A stretch of DNA of 64,000 nucleotides, taken from NCBI GenBank assembly GCA_024734495.1, contig JALMQS010000030.1, positions 10,084,378 to 10,148,377 of the forward strand, written 5' to 3'. Source of the DNA: Forficula auricularia (taxonomy: Eukaryota; Arthropoda; Insecta; Dermaptera; Forficulidae). This document shows, piece after piece, positions 10,091-21,506 of this stretch; within the stretch, counting starts at the first letter, position 1, and each line of letters opens with the position of its first letter. The position numbers were made by a program, and so were the translations under genes. The notes beneath the pieces are model-generated. The model had not been told where the DNA came from. It made no database searches and was given only the letters and a program-made list of their open reading frames with translations.

Positions 10091-10945
10091 ATTCTTAATC
10101 TTGAATTTAATATAAATAAATAAATTTTTTTTTGAATATATTTGATGCGGATTATAATATACCTACCTAATCATTTGAATATTTATTTGATAATATTTCC
10201 TACTTCTGTCATGCACAAGTGATCTCCAATGTTTTGTTTTTGATTTCTAAATAGTTGAGTTAAAGTAAACAGCTTTTTTAATGGTGAATGGAAATGATGA
10301 CGTGCTATCTCCCACAGGTCAAACCTAGCATAGCCAACACCCCTGCGCAACCGCACCTCTTTCTTCAGCGAGCAGACACTTGATAACAGCGATTTGAAAG
10401 GTTTTTCCTTTTAGGTAATCCATGGTGAAAACAGAAAAGCATATTCAATTACTCGGTACTTCGGGAGAACGAAGCGAAGCCTTCCGGGAAGACCGAGGAT
10501 TTGATTCGCTCAATTTTTAGGGTTCCGTTTACAACAGGGCTGTCGAACCCCCGGCCCGAATGCGGCCCAGAACTGCAACGAATGCAGCCCTACATAAAAT
10601 CATAAACTTCCTTAAAAAAACATTGAGTTTTATATGTACTTACTGGAAAATGTATCTAATACAAATCGCTCTGATTTTTTACTTTCACATTTATATTCTA
10701 TACTCTATAAAATACAATGGGGAAGTATTGCGATGGCCTGTCTGGGTCCTGACTCTTTGAGAGCTTGTATCTCAGAGATGAAAAAAGCTAATTTCATTTG
10801 GTAACTTCTAGTTGGAAAGAATGACACATGGACAGATATAGCAGGTAAAAAACAAATTTTAATGATAGGTTTTATGTGATTATCACATAATTATAATGTT
10901 GTTGTTTTCAATTAATAGTTATTATGAAGTGTGATTTAAATAAAA
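10091..10945. other. Mostly unrecognised; possible hAT edge
   Basis: CAGGGCTGTCGAACCCCCGG at about 10537 resembles hAT terminal repeats, but I found no partner end. A GC-richer patch at 10300-10380 is unexplained. The small frame 10560-10760 has no motif. Confidence 0.35.
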
Positions 10946-10950
10946 ATGTA

Positions 10951-11795
10951 TCTATATATATAAAATTAAGGTTTTGTCTGTACATTGCTCCAAATCACGC
11001 CAAATTTTGGTTTCACAAGTTTCAAGCAAAGTTATGAACGAAAACACCCTCAATAAAATTCCTGTCTGTATGTCGGTTTGTTTGTATGTCTGTATGTTTC
11101 CGTCGTTTCCGAAAAGTTGCTCACGATTCACGTAAAAACGGCTGAAGGGATCATTATGCAATTTCATATTTACATCAGATGTCTTCTAACTTACGTTTTT
11201 AGCTATATAACATTTTGATATTTTGACCCCAGAAGGGGGTTTGGGGGGGCGCACGAATGAAAATTATCAAATAACTCCTAAACTATAACTCTAAGGCAAA
11301 TTTTATAATGAGCAAAGTTATAGGGGATGTAATTTCTGACAACTTTTGTTTAAAAACATATCCCCAAAAAACCACTCAAAAAGAAGGGGGAGGGTCAAAA
11401 TATGAAAATTCTTGCTCTTTAACCAAACTCAACCAAATTTTTGTACATAATCTGTGGGTTCCTAGAAGGCTAGAAATGAAAAAACTAACCACCCAAAATG
11501 GGGGGGAGGGTTCGTGGGCTGGGGGTCCAGGGGGCGGCCGGGTTAGGGTATGGGGTGCCCGGGGTGGAATGGGGGTGGGGTGAGGAAGTGAGGCGAAGTA
11601 GGGTGGGGGTGCAGGGGGTGGTGTGGGGTGGAGTCCAGGGGGCGTAACGGGGGTGGGGTCTAGGGGGCTAGGCGGGGGTGTGGTGCGCAGGGTTGGAGGG
11701 CACGGGCTGGGGTCCGGGTGGATGGGGTGTGGGGTCCGAGGTGGGTGGGGTGCGGGGCTAGCAAGAGGGCCGCCGAAGGCGTGCCTTGCAACTAG
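10951..11795 (+). mobile_element. Helitron-like element, complete, with CTAG end
   Basis: It begins TCTATATATATAAAATTAAG and ends with a GC block (GCCGCCGAAGGCGTGCC) followed by CAACTAG. TC at the 5' end and CTAG at the 3' end, with A before and T after the element, fit Helitron insertion rules. The start is nearly identical to that of the element at 32294. The centre contains a family D block (11370-11500) and a G-rich tract. There is no Rep/helicase, so it is non-autonomous. Confidence 0.65.
11497..11765 (+). repeat. G-rich degenerate minisatellite
   Basis: Runs of three to seven G are spaced by a few bases across about 270 nt, with the phrases GGGGTCCAGGGGGC and GGTGGGGTGCGGGG recurring loosely. 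C-rich counterparts lie in reverse-oriented elements at 17.81-17.96 and 19.30-19.40 kb. The strand asymmetry suggests G-quadruplex potential. Confidence 0.7.
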
Positions 11796-11829
11796 TAATT
11801 GAATAAATTCAATTATAAAAATATAATGA

Positions 11830-11910
11830 GCACTCGACAGGATTCGAACCTGTGATTCTGTCGAGTGCTTATTTCAGTTCTCGATATGTAGAATTAACTA
11901 TCAGACTATT
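11830..11910 (-). mobile_element. tRNA-like SINE head
   Basis: On the minus strand CTGATAGTTAATTCTACAT, then CACAGGTTCGAATCCTGTCG give A- and B-box-like signals. CACTCGACAG/CTGTCGAGTG makes a strong local hairpin. The architecture is close to that at 4645-4722 but the sequences differ. Confidence 0.45.
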
Positions 11911-12214
11911 AAATATAATTATTTAAAAATTTCACGGTTCCCTTGAATTAAAAACAAAATTAAAACTAATGTTAAAAAAAAAAGTATACTTATTTCATAA
12001 AAATATAAACTTAACAACTACATAATTGATCAGCTGATTTTTTGTAAAGAATTTTATTTTTTCAAAAAAATATTAAAGGGAATAAAAAAATTTAAACTTT
12101 TTACACGATATAGACTTGTGCGGAAATTTATAATAAATTAAAAAAACATTAAAAATTTCGTGTCTTCTTTATAATTATAAACTGGGTAAAATTATACAAT
12201 AATTGCATATAATA

Positions 12215-12316
12215 TTAATCATAAGTTTCCTGTATTTGATTCAATCGCGAATCGAATGCAGGTGATTTTTGTCAGAAATTAAGTGATTGAATCAAATACA
12301 GGAAACTTATGATTAA
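12215..12316. repeat. Hairpin, 32-bp perfect stem (family N)
   Basis: Positions 12215-12246 and 12285-12316 are exact reverse complements around a 38-nt loop containing ATCGAATGCAGGTGATTTTT. The loop and left arm recur at 45.38 and 50.41 kb without the same right arm. Confidence 0.8.
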
Positions 12317-13195
12317 TTGATGGCAAACACCTAACACACGTGTTAACAGATCGAGCACGCTGGACTGGGGGATTGAATATATAACATCTCAGATTACAAA
12401 TCCATTTGGAGATCCATATCAGTGTTTGATATAAAAGCGTCATGCGGGCTAATCGCTAAATGATGCTGGATCATATCTTTTTAATTCTCTCTTGGTCCAG
12501 ACTTAAGATTCAGCAGACTCCAATAGCCTCAACCAGCAGTAGTCTTGCTATATATATATCTTGTTTAAAAACGCGATCAAAAACAATTCTCTTTAATATG
12601 TTAATTATTCTTTAATATATTAATTATAAAATTATCCATATTATATTATTTGTAAATTTACAGGAATTAATTTCAATCAAAAGATTAAAAAGTTAAATTT
12701 TAATTAAATGATTTTTATAGAAGTTCAAATTTTATATGGGGTGGAAAATAAAAAAAAATATTATAGAATGCGAAGTGTCCCTGAGAAGATCTCTTTAAGG
12801 AGGTTCTTTTGCGACAACCCACACAAAATTTTTTAGCCTCGTAACCACTCTATAAATATGAACGGTGCTAAAATTTTAGGTTATGTTTTTTTAACGTGAC
12901 TGTATTTCTCACACTACTATATTCTCTTTATTAATTGATCGTTTCCAAGCCATTGATATTATATCCCCTCCACTAAATAAAAATAATCGCCCAAGTATGT
13001 TTTTTTTATTTTTTATCAAAACTACGAGGTAAATAATTTCAATTTGTTTTTTCAGTTACTCCGAATATATTATTCTAACAATTAGTTTTTCATCAAGATG
13101 GTGAAAGTCGTTTAATAAAGAATAAAATAAAATAATGATAATTTCCCCACCCTTTCCCAATCTACCATATGTAAAAAATTTAATTTTGAATTGCA
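12317..13195. other. Unrecognised sequence right of the hairpin
   Basis: 12320-12560 is less AT-rich and unique in the window. 12560-12640 carries CTTTAATATGTTAATTATTC, which mirrors the tail of family N at 45.52 kb, so the whole 12215-12650 stretch may be one element. Confidence 0.35.
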
Positions 13196-13199
13196 GTTA

Positions 13200-13525
13200 T
13201 TTCATGTTTGGTGTGGTAAATCGTCTTCAAATTTGAACAGTGTGTGTATTATGCTTTTAATGACTTATATTTCAAGTTTCGAAGACTTCTTGAATTTTTG
13301 CATTTGTGAAAGAACTACCTTAACTTGAAATTGGTGTAATCTTATAAATTTGTTTCGCTTTACCATGATAGTCTGGCAATTTTTAGGTCATTTTTCTACC
13401 TTTCGGCGTTTAGAAATGAATTAAATTAAAATTATGAAAAAATCCCATAAATTTCCTCATTCACCTATTATTAGCGACAGATAAGAATGAATGTGATATC
13501 TCATTTTGGAAAATATACAACTTCT
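13200..13525. repeat. Repeat family O, copy 1
   Basis: GTTTCGCTTTACCATGATAG, TCTGGCAATTTTTAGGTCAT and TTTCCTCATTCACCTATTAT recur in reverse at 44.69-45.06 kb, with the second half also at 24.65-24.80 kb. Non-coding. Confidence 0.65.
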
Positions 13526-14055
13526 CGGTGGCTACGTAGTTTGTGGAATATATTTTAATTTTATCTAATTTTTAATTAAATAAAATGTTATCGCCCTTTG
13601 AAATCGATTTATTCAAATAATATTTATTCAAATGTTTTAAAAAATGGCGATCTCTTTTCTGAAAAGGTCGCTGTAGAAGAATCCTCTCGAGCTATCTATT
13701 CCTATCTATTGACATCGAAGAAGCTACTCGGATGGTAAACATAAGTACAGATAAGTTTTAATCGATTATAAATATTTGTTAATTTCAGTTATTTTAGAAA
13801 GAAACACACGTGGACTAGAACGAAACGCTTTAGATAAAGAAATAATAATCACTTGCACTTGACTTGTAAACAGACCAAATATGAAAATAGAGAAATATTT
13901 TTAATGGGATTTTCTTTTAAATAACCTTATATATCTTATTATATTAAACGAGCAATTCTTGTATATATGAATGTTGCAGTAAATACCCGTTTTTAGTAAG
14001 AACGCGTTCTTAGTAGTTAAAACGCGTTTATTAGAAGAAAAGTTGTAGTTGATGT

Positions 14056-14400
14056 CCGCCTCTCTGATGTAATGGTCAGCATGTCTGGCTGGCAACCCGG
14101 AGGTCTCGGGTTCGATTCCCGGCTATACCCAGACATTTTTTCTGTAAGTATAGGGTCTGGTAATAAACATTAAGTGGGAGATAAATTTAACCTAATTTAT
14201 CGCGCGGAGAATTTACCACTGCTCGAAGCCCTTAAAAAACTTAGTAAATTGGATAGTATCTAACTTTCTGAGATTTGGCTCGTGATTCCGGCTTCTTTCC
14301 TTCTACTATGTTCTTTTCACGATGGAGGGGCCATCCCATACTTTAGGGGATGCACATTCTGGTGTATCTCCTTCTCACATCAATATCATTTTAAAAATGT
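14056..14400 (+). mobile_element. tRNA-derived SINE nested in family C
   Basis: A tRNA-like head (TGTAATGGTCAGCATGTC, then CTCGGGTTCGATTCCCGG) is followed by an unrelated body ending in TTTTAAAA. The uninterrupted family C copy at 3880-3905 shows GTTGATGT directly joined to AATTTTTGAC, so the 345 nt between are the insertion. A short GATGT/AATGT repeat flanks it. Confidence 0.65.
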
Positions 14401-14512
14401 AATTTTTGACATTTTCGTTTAAAATTTTTTGAAAATAAACACACGAAATGAGGCGGAAGGTCAAAAATGATGATTCTAGACCTTTGAATCAAACTCAACT
14501 AACATCAGTAAA

Positions 14513-14728
14513 TAACTTTTAAGGAGTTCGGTGTTGGTTCTAGGTGAAACATTTTAATATAAAAATAAAACTTGAGTAGATACGGTAGGTTTCACAAAAG
14601 AAATAAAACGAAATTGAGTTTTGAATTCGATATATCTAACCCCCGAAATATATCGAATTCAAAACTCAATTTTGTTTTATTTCTTTTTTGTGAAACCTAC
14701 CTCGTATTTTACTCAAGTTTTATTATTA
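14513..14728. mobile_element. Family E fold-back with 13-bp target duplication
   Basis: TAACATCAGTAAA flanks both ends (14500-14512, 14729-14741). The element carries GGTGTTGGTTCTAGGTGAAA, a central hairpin around CCCCCGAAATATATCG and the complementary right arm. The uninterrupted family C copy at 4008-4022 has a single ACATCAGTAAACTC. The long duplication points to retroposition rather than a cut-and-paste MITE. Confidence 0.75.
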
Positions 14729-14904
14729 TAACATCAGTAAACTCTACTTGCCATAAAATTATACAGTGGAACGCGTTTTAACTAGTAAGAACGCGTTCTT
14801 ACTAAAAACGGGTCTTTACTGCAACATTTATATATATACAAGAATTGCTCGTTTAATATAATAAGATATATAAGATTATTTAAAAGAAAAGCCTATTAAA
14901 ATCT

Positions 14905-15190
14905 TCATTTTTGACCTTCCCCTTACTTTGGGTGTTTATTTTCAAAAAATTTTAAACGAAAATATCAAAAAGTTGTAGAGGATGTAATTTTGGACAATTT
15001 CGTTTAAAAGTTTTTTGAAAATAAACACCCAAAATGAGGCGGAAGGTCAAAAATGAAGATTCTAGACCTTTGAGCTAACTCAACCAACATCGGTAAACCA
15101 TAGTTGCTACAAAGATATTCAGTGAAACGCGTTTTAACTAGTAAGAACGCGTTCTTACTAAAAAACGGGTTTTTACTGGAACATATATAT
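14905..15190. mobile_element. Family C fold-back, adjacent copy
   Basis: Arms around TTGACCTTCCCCTTACTTTG and its complement at about 15035, ending with the GTAAGAACGCGTTCTTAC palindrome and a (TA)n run. It directly abuts the previous family C complex. Confidence 0.65.
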
Positions 15191-15194
15191 ATAT

Positions 15195-15445
15195 ATAGAA
15201 ATGGCTCTAACGATTTCGCTAAAAATTGATATACTTATCAAGTCTCATGAGTTATTACTCGTGTATAAATTTTAATCCGATTGAAATAAAGGAAGGGGGT
15301 GTTAATTAGTCATATCGCAAAATAAATATTTTAATCGTTTGTATCTCGTCTTAGGTAAGTTGCAGAGCCTTGAAATTTGAAACTTAAGCTATTTAGAGGC
15401 AAAAAGTTACCGAGCATCGCTCGGTGCTCCAGGCACTTAATAGTA
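15195..15445 (+). mobile_element. Short Helitron-like element, family 2
   Basis: A body with GGCTCTAACGATTTCGC, GTATCTCGTCTTAGG and TTAAGCTATTTAGAGGC ends in ACCGAGCATCGCTCGGT and CTCCAGGCACTT. The same full body is present in reverse at 34399-34660 and the last third at 16655-16775. The hairpin near a fixed 3' end is Helitron-like, though a CTRR end is not clear. Confidence 0.6.
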
Positions 15446-15789
15446 AGTGAACATAACTCATACGCCCAGCGAGTAAGATTCACAGAAAATGGAGAATTGA
15501 TGGAAAGCAGCCGAAGGATAATGAAAACCTGTTGTCTATTTAACAACTTTTAAGCCTGGTTCGGTAATGGGCAAATGATGGGTTGTATTTTTTTTCGAAA
15601 TTTTAATTATGATATTTTTTGTTCTTTGCCCTTATAATCGATAATTATTATTTATTCATACTCAACATCAATTGTTATTATTATTTTTCTTAATAAAAAA
15701 AGTTTTTTTTTTAATTATTTATTTAATAAACCAGGACTAATAATTTCTATTTTTGTTCAGGAGAATGGTGTGGGTTCTAGATGAAACAT

Positions 15790-16650
15790 ATTTAATAAAA
15801 TTACTAAATTGACACGTTCTGATGTGGCCATCCACTTGACTTTACATACGCTTCTGGTTGAGTTTGATACAAAGGACTAGATTTTCATTTTTTGGTCCCC
15901 CTCCCCCACATTTTGGGCGGTTAGTTTTTACATTTTTAATCCTCTGGTAGCTCACTAATTATGTATAGAAAATTTCGTTGAGTTTGCTCAAATGGCCTAG
16001 ATTTTTATTTTTTACAATCCCCCATAATTTTGAAAAAAAATATTTTCGTTATTATAGGCTCATTTTATAGTATATATCATTTTTCTTGTTTTTTTTTTAG
16101 TTTGAAAATCTTATAATTTTAATTTTTAACCCCCCCCCCCCCCTTAATTTTGGGTCGATATGCACCAAAATCTAATCAGCTCTTAATCTCAATGGACCAA
16201 AACTACGTGTGGAATTTGGTTTTGATATTCCCACTAGTTTTTGATCTAGCTCGTCCACAAAATTTGGTATCGCACAGACTAACAGACATTTTGACAAAAC
16301 AGTAATTATCACGAAAAATATAATTTTTCCACTGATTATGCATACAAAATTTGGTTGAGTTTGCTCAAACGGCCTAGATTTTTAATTTTTAACACTCCCT
16401 CCACCCCTCTTAATTTTGGGTCGATATGCACCAAAATCTAATCATCTCTTAATCTCAATGGACCAAAACTACGTGTGAAATTTGGTTTCGATATTCACAC
16501 TAGTTTTTGAGCTAGCTCGTTCACAAAAATTTGGTAACGCACAGACTAACTAACAATCAGACAGACAACCAGACTAACAGACATTTTGACAAAACAATTA
16601 TTATCTCTAAAAATATAATTTTTTCGATGTCTCACTTATTAGAGTTTTTT
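15790..16650 (+). mobile_element. Dispersed repeat family D, copy 3
   Basis: Starts with CGTTCTGATGTGGCCATCCA. Internally it has the repeated TTGGGTCGATATGCACCAA and AGCTAGCTCGTTCACAAA blocks (twice, so the copy has an internal duplication of about 300 bp), and then ACAGACATTTTGACAAAAC. Confidence 0.7.
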
Positions 16651-16654
16651 TGTA

Positions 16655-16775
16655 GACCGAAATGCCTTGGTTCATATATCGTCTTCTGTAAGCCGCAGAG
16701 CTTTGAAATTTGAAACTTAAGCTATTTAGAGGAAAAAGTTACCGAGCATCGCTCGGTGCTCCAGGCACTTCACTT
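16655..16775 (+). mobile_element. Family 2 Helitron-like end, 5'-truncated
   Basis: It joins the middle of family D directly to GTCTTCTGTAAGCCGCAGAG, then TTAAGCTATTTAGAGG, ACCGAGCATCGCTCGGT and CTCCAGGCACTT. Confidence 0.6.
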
Positions 16776-16844
16776 TAAAATGACGATGAGAGAAAGCCAC
16801 AGCAGTGTGGCCATTATTAGATGATTTTTATTCCATCCTCATAT

Positions 16845-17705
16845 CATCAAGAAGAGGACAACCTCATTGATTTTTCTTTAAGAATCATCACCTCTTCTAG
16901 TCTGGATAAGATAAATCTCTTCAACAAAAACTCGTTCATTTTCGGAAACTACTATTTTTTACTCAAGAACCAGTTAAAAGCCTAAAAATATTTCCCAGGA
17001 CAGCTAGGCAAGTCTCTTCTCTGTTTAAAGTTTTATCAATATTTATTTATATATTTATTTTTAAATTCACCAGCAAACGCGAGGTTGTGAAATGCTTTGC
17101 TAGAGGCTCGTGACAGAAATAAAGCAATCCTTTAATGGCTCAGCTTTTGTTCGGAAAGTAAGCACGTTTTGTCTAGCCATAATCGTGTAATATTTGTAAA
17201 ACCATAATATAATCAATGAGGCAAGCAAGTGTCTCCTATGGAAAGAAGCTGACATCGAGCCTCAATGATGGTCTTTGTTCGTTTTGTCTCTCACTAAACC
17301 AATCACAATTCACAAACCTTTTCATTTCCTCTTCTTTCACTTCCCTATAGCCTATAGCTCGATCCGCCATCAATGTCACCGAAAACCAGAAGCATTTACC
17401 TATGTCTTATTCGTCAGTTCGAAACAAAGAATGAGATCGTTTGGCATTATAGTTCCTTATTAGTTCTTATATTTTAAAGCAGGAAATTGACTTAAAACTA
17501 TAAAACATTAAACATGGGTGATAGCAGTGGTGGATCGTGAGGGGGAACCAGCTGAGGCTGGGCCTCACCTCAATCCAAACGAGAAATGAAAAAATTATCA
17601 AGATTGAAAGAAAATATTAAATTGAAAAGATTTAGTTTGCCGGGAGTAGGAGAGTTGATGATTCATAAAGAGAAATCAACGATGTTGTTTGTCCTCTGCT
17701 TGATG
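16845..17705. mobile_element. TIR element with AGAGGACAACCTC ends
   Basis: AAGAGGACAACCTCATTGAT at the left is mirrored near 17665-17695. The same end motif is at 4232, 23244 (with its mirror at 23350) and, in reverse, 28385. The interior is about 850 bp with no convincing ORF. 17275-17463 is open but has no known domain. Confidence 0.5.
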
Positions 17706-18053
17706 CAAATAAAGATTACATAGAGATATTTAATGAATAGTACCTGGCCACCTAGCGATACTCGGTAACTTTTTGCTTCAATTAAAAGCCATATATTATT
17801 CCCCGAAACCCCCTCGTCCCCCGGAGCTCCACCACTTCACCCCCACCTCCTGCATCCCCACACCTCCCCCCGAAACCCGTACCTAGCCCCCTCGGACCCT
17901 CCACCACTGCACCACACCTCATCTACCCCAACCGTAATATCTACCCCCGCCCCCATTTTTTACATTTCTAGCCTTCTAGTGGTCCACAGATTATGTGAAT
18001 ATAGGTATATAAATAAATACCGTATAATTTTTTTAAATTAAATAAGCTGAATT

Positions 18054-18704
18054 GTTCTGATGTGGCCATCCACTTGAATTTACCATACAACCTGGCCCCT
18101 CACTTACATTTAATATTTAATAAAATTAGTAATAATCATGTAGGGAGGGGGGGTTAGTTTTTGTATTTTTAGATTAATGTGGGTCCAGGGATTATGTATA
18201 CAAAATTTCGTTGAGTTTGGTAAATGGCCAAGATTTTTATTTTTTTAATGTATACAAAATTTAGCTTAGTTTGCTCAACTGACCTGGATTTTTAATTTTT
18301 AACCCCCCCTCAACCCCTCCTTAATTTTGGGTCGATATGCACCAAAATCTAATCAGCTCTTAATCTCAATGGGCCAAAACTACGTGTGAAATTTGGTTTC
18401 GATATTCATACCAGTTTTTGAGCTAGCTCGTCTACAAAAATTTGGTAACGCACAGACTAACTAACAGACAAACAACCAGACAGACTAACAGACATTTTGA
18501 CAAAACAATTATTATCTCGAAAAATATAGTTTTTTCGATGTTCACTTGTTAGAGCTTTTTTGTAGAGCGAAATGACATGGTTTCGTTCAATTTTTCTAAT
18601 CAAAATAGTTTCAGCCGTTTTTGAGATATTTCGAATAAAAGAAGGAAAAAAACACTTTTTTCATGCACGGCTACAATACTTGATCATACCCTGTATGGTA
18701 AAGT
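18054..18704 (+). mobile_element. Dispersed repeat family D, copy 4
   Basis: From GCTGAATTGTTCTGATGTGG to the end CTGTATGGTAAAGT. It includes GAGCTAGCTCGTCTACAAA and ACAGACATTTTGACAAAAC. Confidence 0.75.
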
Positions 18705-18719
18705 AAAAACAATTTTTGA

Positions 18720-18885
18720 GTTCATCAATTAAATTCCCAGATTCTAATATACCTATAATAATATCTTTGTGGGATTTAAAATTCGATTTATTTATAATCA
18801 ATTAAATTGCCTAACTTTTAATATACCTATAAATAGATATATAATAATATTTGTAATGATCTTTTTGTGGGATTTAAAATTAAAA
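18720..18885 (+). repeat. Local duplication
   Basis: ATCAATTAAATTCCCAGATT, TAATATACCTATAA and TTGTGGGATTTAAAATT appear twice within 165 nt. Confidence 0.6.
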
Positions 18886-19142
18886 AAACAAAAAACAATT
18901 ATTTATTAAAGGAAATTGAATAAAAATGAAATTATACATTTTTATCGAGACAACCTACCTGTGAATAATTATTTCAATTAACAAAAACATCATAAATAAC
19001 TTAGCCGAATATGAGACCGTGACAGATAGAAATGTCAACACAAAAACACCCTAACCAGTGAATTTCATCCAAATTGTTAGAGCCGTTTGCGAGAAACCGA
19101 TTCTATATATATACAAGAATTACTCATTTAATATAATAAGAT

Positions 19143-19905
19143 AAGATAGTACCTGGAGGCACCGAGGCACCGTGCGAACTTCTTCCTTCAGTTAAAAGCT
19201 TTATTTTAATATTATTTTTAATTTATAATTCTGATATAAAGGTCGATTTTTATTTGAGAGCCGTTTTCAAATTAAAAAAAATACAAATATATATAATATT
19301 CGCCCACTGTACCCCCACACCTCTACCCCACTCGACCCCACCCCGAAACCTCGCCCTACCCCCCGATCCCCCACCACTGCACCCCACCTCCTGCACCTGT
19401 TTTGATTCAACCAAATGATTCATTTTTATTCATCCAATTGTTAATGAATAAAAACTCTATCAAAATGTGTTGTTTTTTCAGAAAATTGAGACCTGCTTAT
19501 GCGAAATATATTTTTAAATAAATTCTTGATTATTTTTTATTCTATTAAATAAATAAATTTCTTTATAAAAACAATTATAAAACGATTATTAATATTTTTA
19601 ACGTTTAGGGAGAACAAAATATGTTAAAATCCAACAATCAGTCAATATTTCTTCAAGGCCTTTGAGAATAAAGGATTAATCCGTACCCATTGTCTGTCTG
19701 GGTAGAAAAGTAAACAAAAGAGAAACCTTTTTTAAAACTCCAGAGATTTGTCTACCTGAGAATAATTAATTTGATTACGAAAAAACCCAACAAAAACAAT
19801 TTTGTCGAAGATGAGACCGTGACAGATCGAATTGCCAACCCAAAACCCCCTAACCCGTGAATTTCATCAAAATCGGTAGAGTCGTTTTCAAAATAGAACT
19901 AAGAT

Positions 19906-19954
<49 letters not shown>

Positions 19955-19955
19955 C
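19143..19955 (-). mobile_element. Helitron-like element B (family 2, long)
   Basis: The same order as element A in reverse: a degenerate hairpin with GTACCTGGAGGCACCGAG at the low end, a C-rich tract (19300-19400), GAGACCGTGACAGATCG (19815) matching 19012 in element A, and an (AT)n run (19912-19952) at the high end. Confidence 0.55.
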
Positions 19956-20052
19956 CATTGTCAGACAGTACCCGTGGCTCAGCAAGGAGAACATGTGGGA
20001 GAAAAAGCAAAATATTCAATGACAGTTGTTAGATTGTTAAATTTTTCAAATA

Positions 20053-20985
20053 ATACATTTATTTATTTATTTATTTAGATAATTTTATTTATTTATTTAG
20101 ATAATTTTACGGACTAGTAAGTCCACTTACAAAAATGTCAAATGTATAATGAGTGTTATAATCAAGAAAAATAAAAAAAAATTTTTTTTTTTTTTTTACA
20201 AAGAATTACAAAATAAAACATCGAAATCATATATAAACAATGCAATAAAAAATACAATAATCTATACTCGAACAATAAATATAATTAACAATAAAAGAAC
20301 TATCACATGAAAATCATACAGAAAACAATAATGAAAAGAAAAGCAAAAGATAAAAGAGAAACATACATAAATAGGTACATAATTAAGTATTACAATGTTT
20401 ACGGTGCTGGTGGGGATGTTCACATAAATTCATTCAAAACAAAAACAAAAACAAAAACAAAATCTCGTAAAAATTAAGTAAAGACAAAATTCAACAAAGA
20501 TATGCCATTCAATAGTTATAATAATAAACCAAAAATAAAGCAATGCAAATCACTTCCATCAGACTGTCATAAATTTTCGGAAAAAATGATCTTTGATTTT
20601 ATTTTTAGAGGTGTTAAATATGTTTATTTCCCTATTGCTATTACCTGTTTCCAAGATGCGATTTGTGCACTTGAGTACCTTAAGATATGAGAATCTCTGA
20701 CAAGGAGTAAAAAACAGCAGTGGATTTCGTGTCCTGTGAATACCGACATTGAAAGTGACCAGCTCTAGAAGCTGAGAACTATTTATTTTGCCACTGATGA
20801 GATCATGAAGAAGGAGGAAATCAGATTGCTCTCTTCTTAAGTTAAGAGTGCAAAAAATGCAGAGTGAGATATAGACGCTCATAAGACAAATCCATAGTTG
20901 GAACATGTAGTTTAAAGGCAACATATCTTAAGAATTTCCGTTCTACCCGCTCCAGTTTTTGGATATGAATCTATATTACATCTCT
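20053..20985 (-). mobile_element. LINE 3' part with TAAA tail
   Basis: On the minus strand a reverse transcriptase C-terminus is followed by a 3' region ending GGACTTACTAGTCCGTAAAA and a TAAATAAATAAA tail (20053-20095). This 3' structure is typical of jockey/CR1-group LINEs. Confidence 0.75.
20556..20985 (-). pseudogene. LINE reverse transcriptase, C-terminal relic
   Basis: Non-LTR retrotransposon polymerase, last part only. In one frame (about 20985-20850) LERVERKFLRYVAFKL and MDLSYERLYLTL are visible. In the next frame LRREQSDFLLLHDLISGKI, then NVGIHRTRNPLLFF and RILETGNSNREINIF. This is the conserved C-terminal segment that follows the palm and thumb of jockey/CR1-type polymerases. One frameshift lies between the two parts near 20850. 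The catalytic YADD region is missing, so the copy is 5'-truncated and inactive. Confidence 0.75.
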
Positions 20986-20989
20986 ATTC

Positions 20990-21500
20990 TCTATATTATA
21001 TCTCTATATATTAATATATTCCTCTATATAGCTTAGAATATTAGATTTACGGCGTGTCTCATTTGAAATTTTAGTAGACAAATTTATTAATTTTTAAAAC
21101 ATATTATTTATATATTAATATATATTTAATTTTTTGGAAATAATTCATAGCAGAAAATTAATTTTTTTGAATTTAAAAAAAAATATAAATTCTTGAAATT
21201 TTAGTAGACAAATTAATTTAAATATATATATATATATATATATTATATTTAATTTATAATATAAGTTTTATTGAGATGATTTCATGGAATAATGAGATCA
21301 ATTCTTAATTTATTACTGCGCGGCTCATTTGAAATTTTTAAAATAGGTTTCCAACCAATCGGTAACTTCGAGAGAAATGGTTGCATGCTCTAATAAAGTA
21401 TATATAAAGCATTTACTGATATTTTTTCATCTTTCTTTGATCAATATTCATTATTCAAAAAATATTTTTTCAAAACATATAATTACGGACAGCTAATAAT
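20990..21500. other. AT-rich stretch, short internal repeats
   Basis: GAAATTTTAGTAGACAAATT occurs at 21065 and 21196, with TATATA runs between. No gene. Confidence 0.5.
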
Positions 21501-21506
21501 CGCATC

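Larger units (their letters stand above)
13897..14904. mobile_element. Family C fold-back with Helitron-like termini
   Basis: The outer arms (TCTTATTATATTAAACGAGC at 13933 and its complement ending about 14866, extended outward by TTTTCTTTTAAATAA) pair for about 70 nt. Inside are the GTAAGAACGCGTTCTTA palindrome and the family C arms. Two later insertions split it: a tRNA-headed SINE (14056-14400) and a family E element (14513-14728). Confidence 0.65.
17742..19142 (-). mobile_element. Helitron-like element A (family 2, long), with nested D
   Basis: On the minus strand it starts with TCTTATTATATTAAATGAG (about 19142) and ends with a degenerate hairpin and CCAGGTACTATTC at about 17745. It carries a C-rich (G-rich in its own sense) tract at 17810-17960. 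Family D copy 4 (18054-18704) is nested inside. Element B follows with no gap. Confidence 0.55.

Noticed and set aside
14056..14125. Possible functional tRNA gene
   Set aside because: A and B boxes are good, but the acceptor stem does not close and a SINE body follows within an insertion.
16531..16713. 60-codon frame
   Set aside because: It spans the join between family D and a Helitron-like end, so it is accidental.
19857..20078. 73-codon frame
   Set aside because: Most of it is translated (AT)n repeat.
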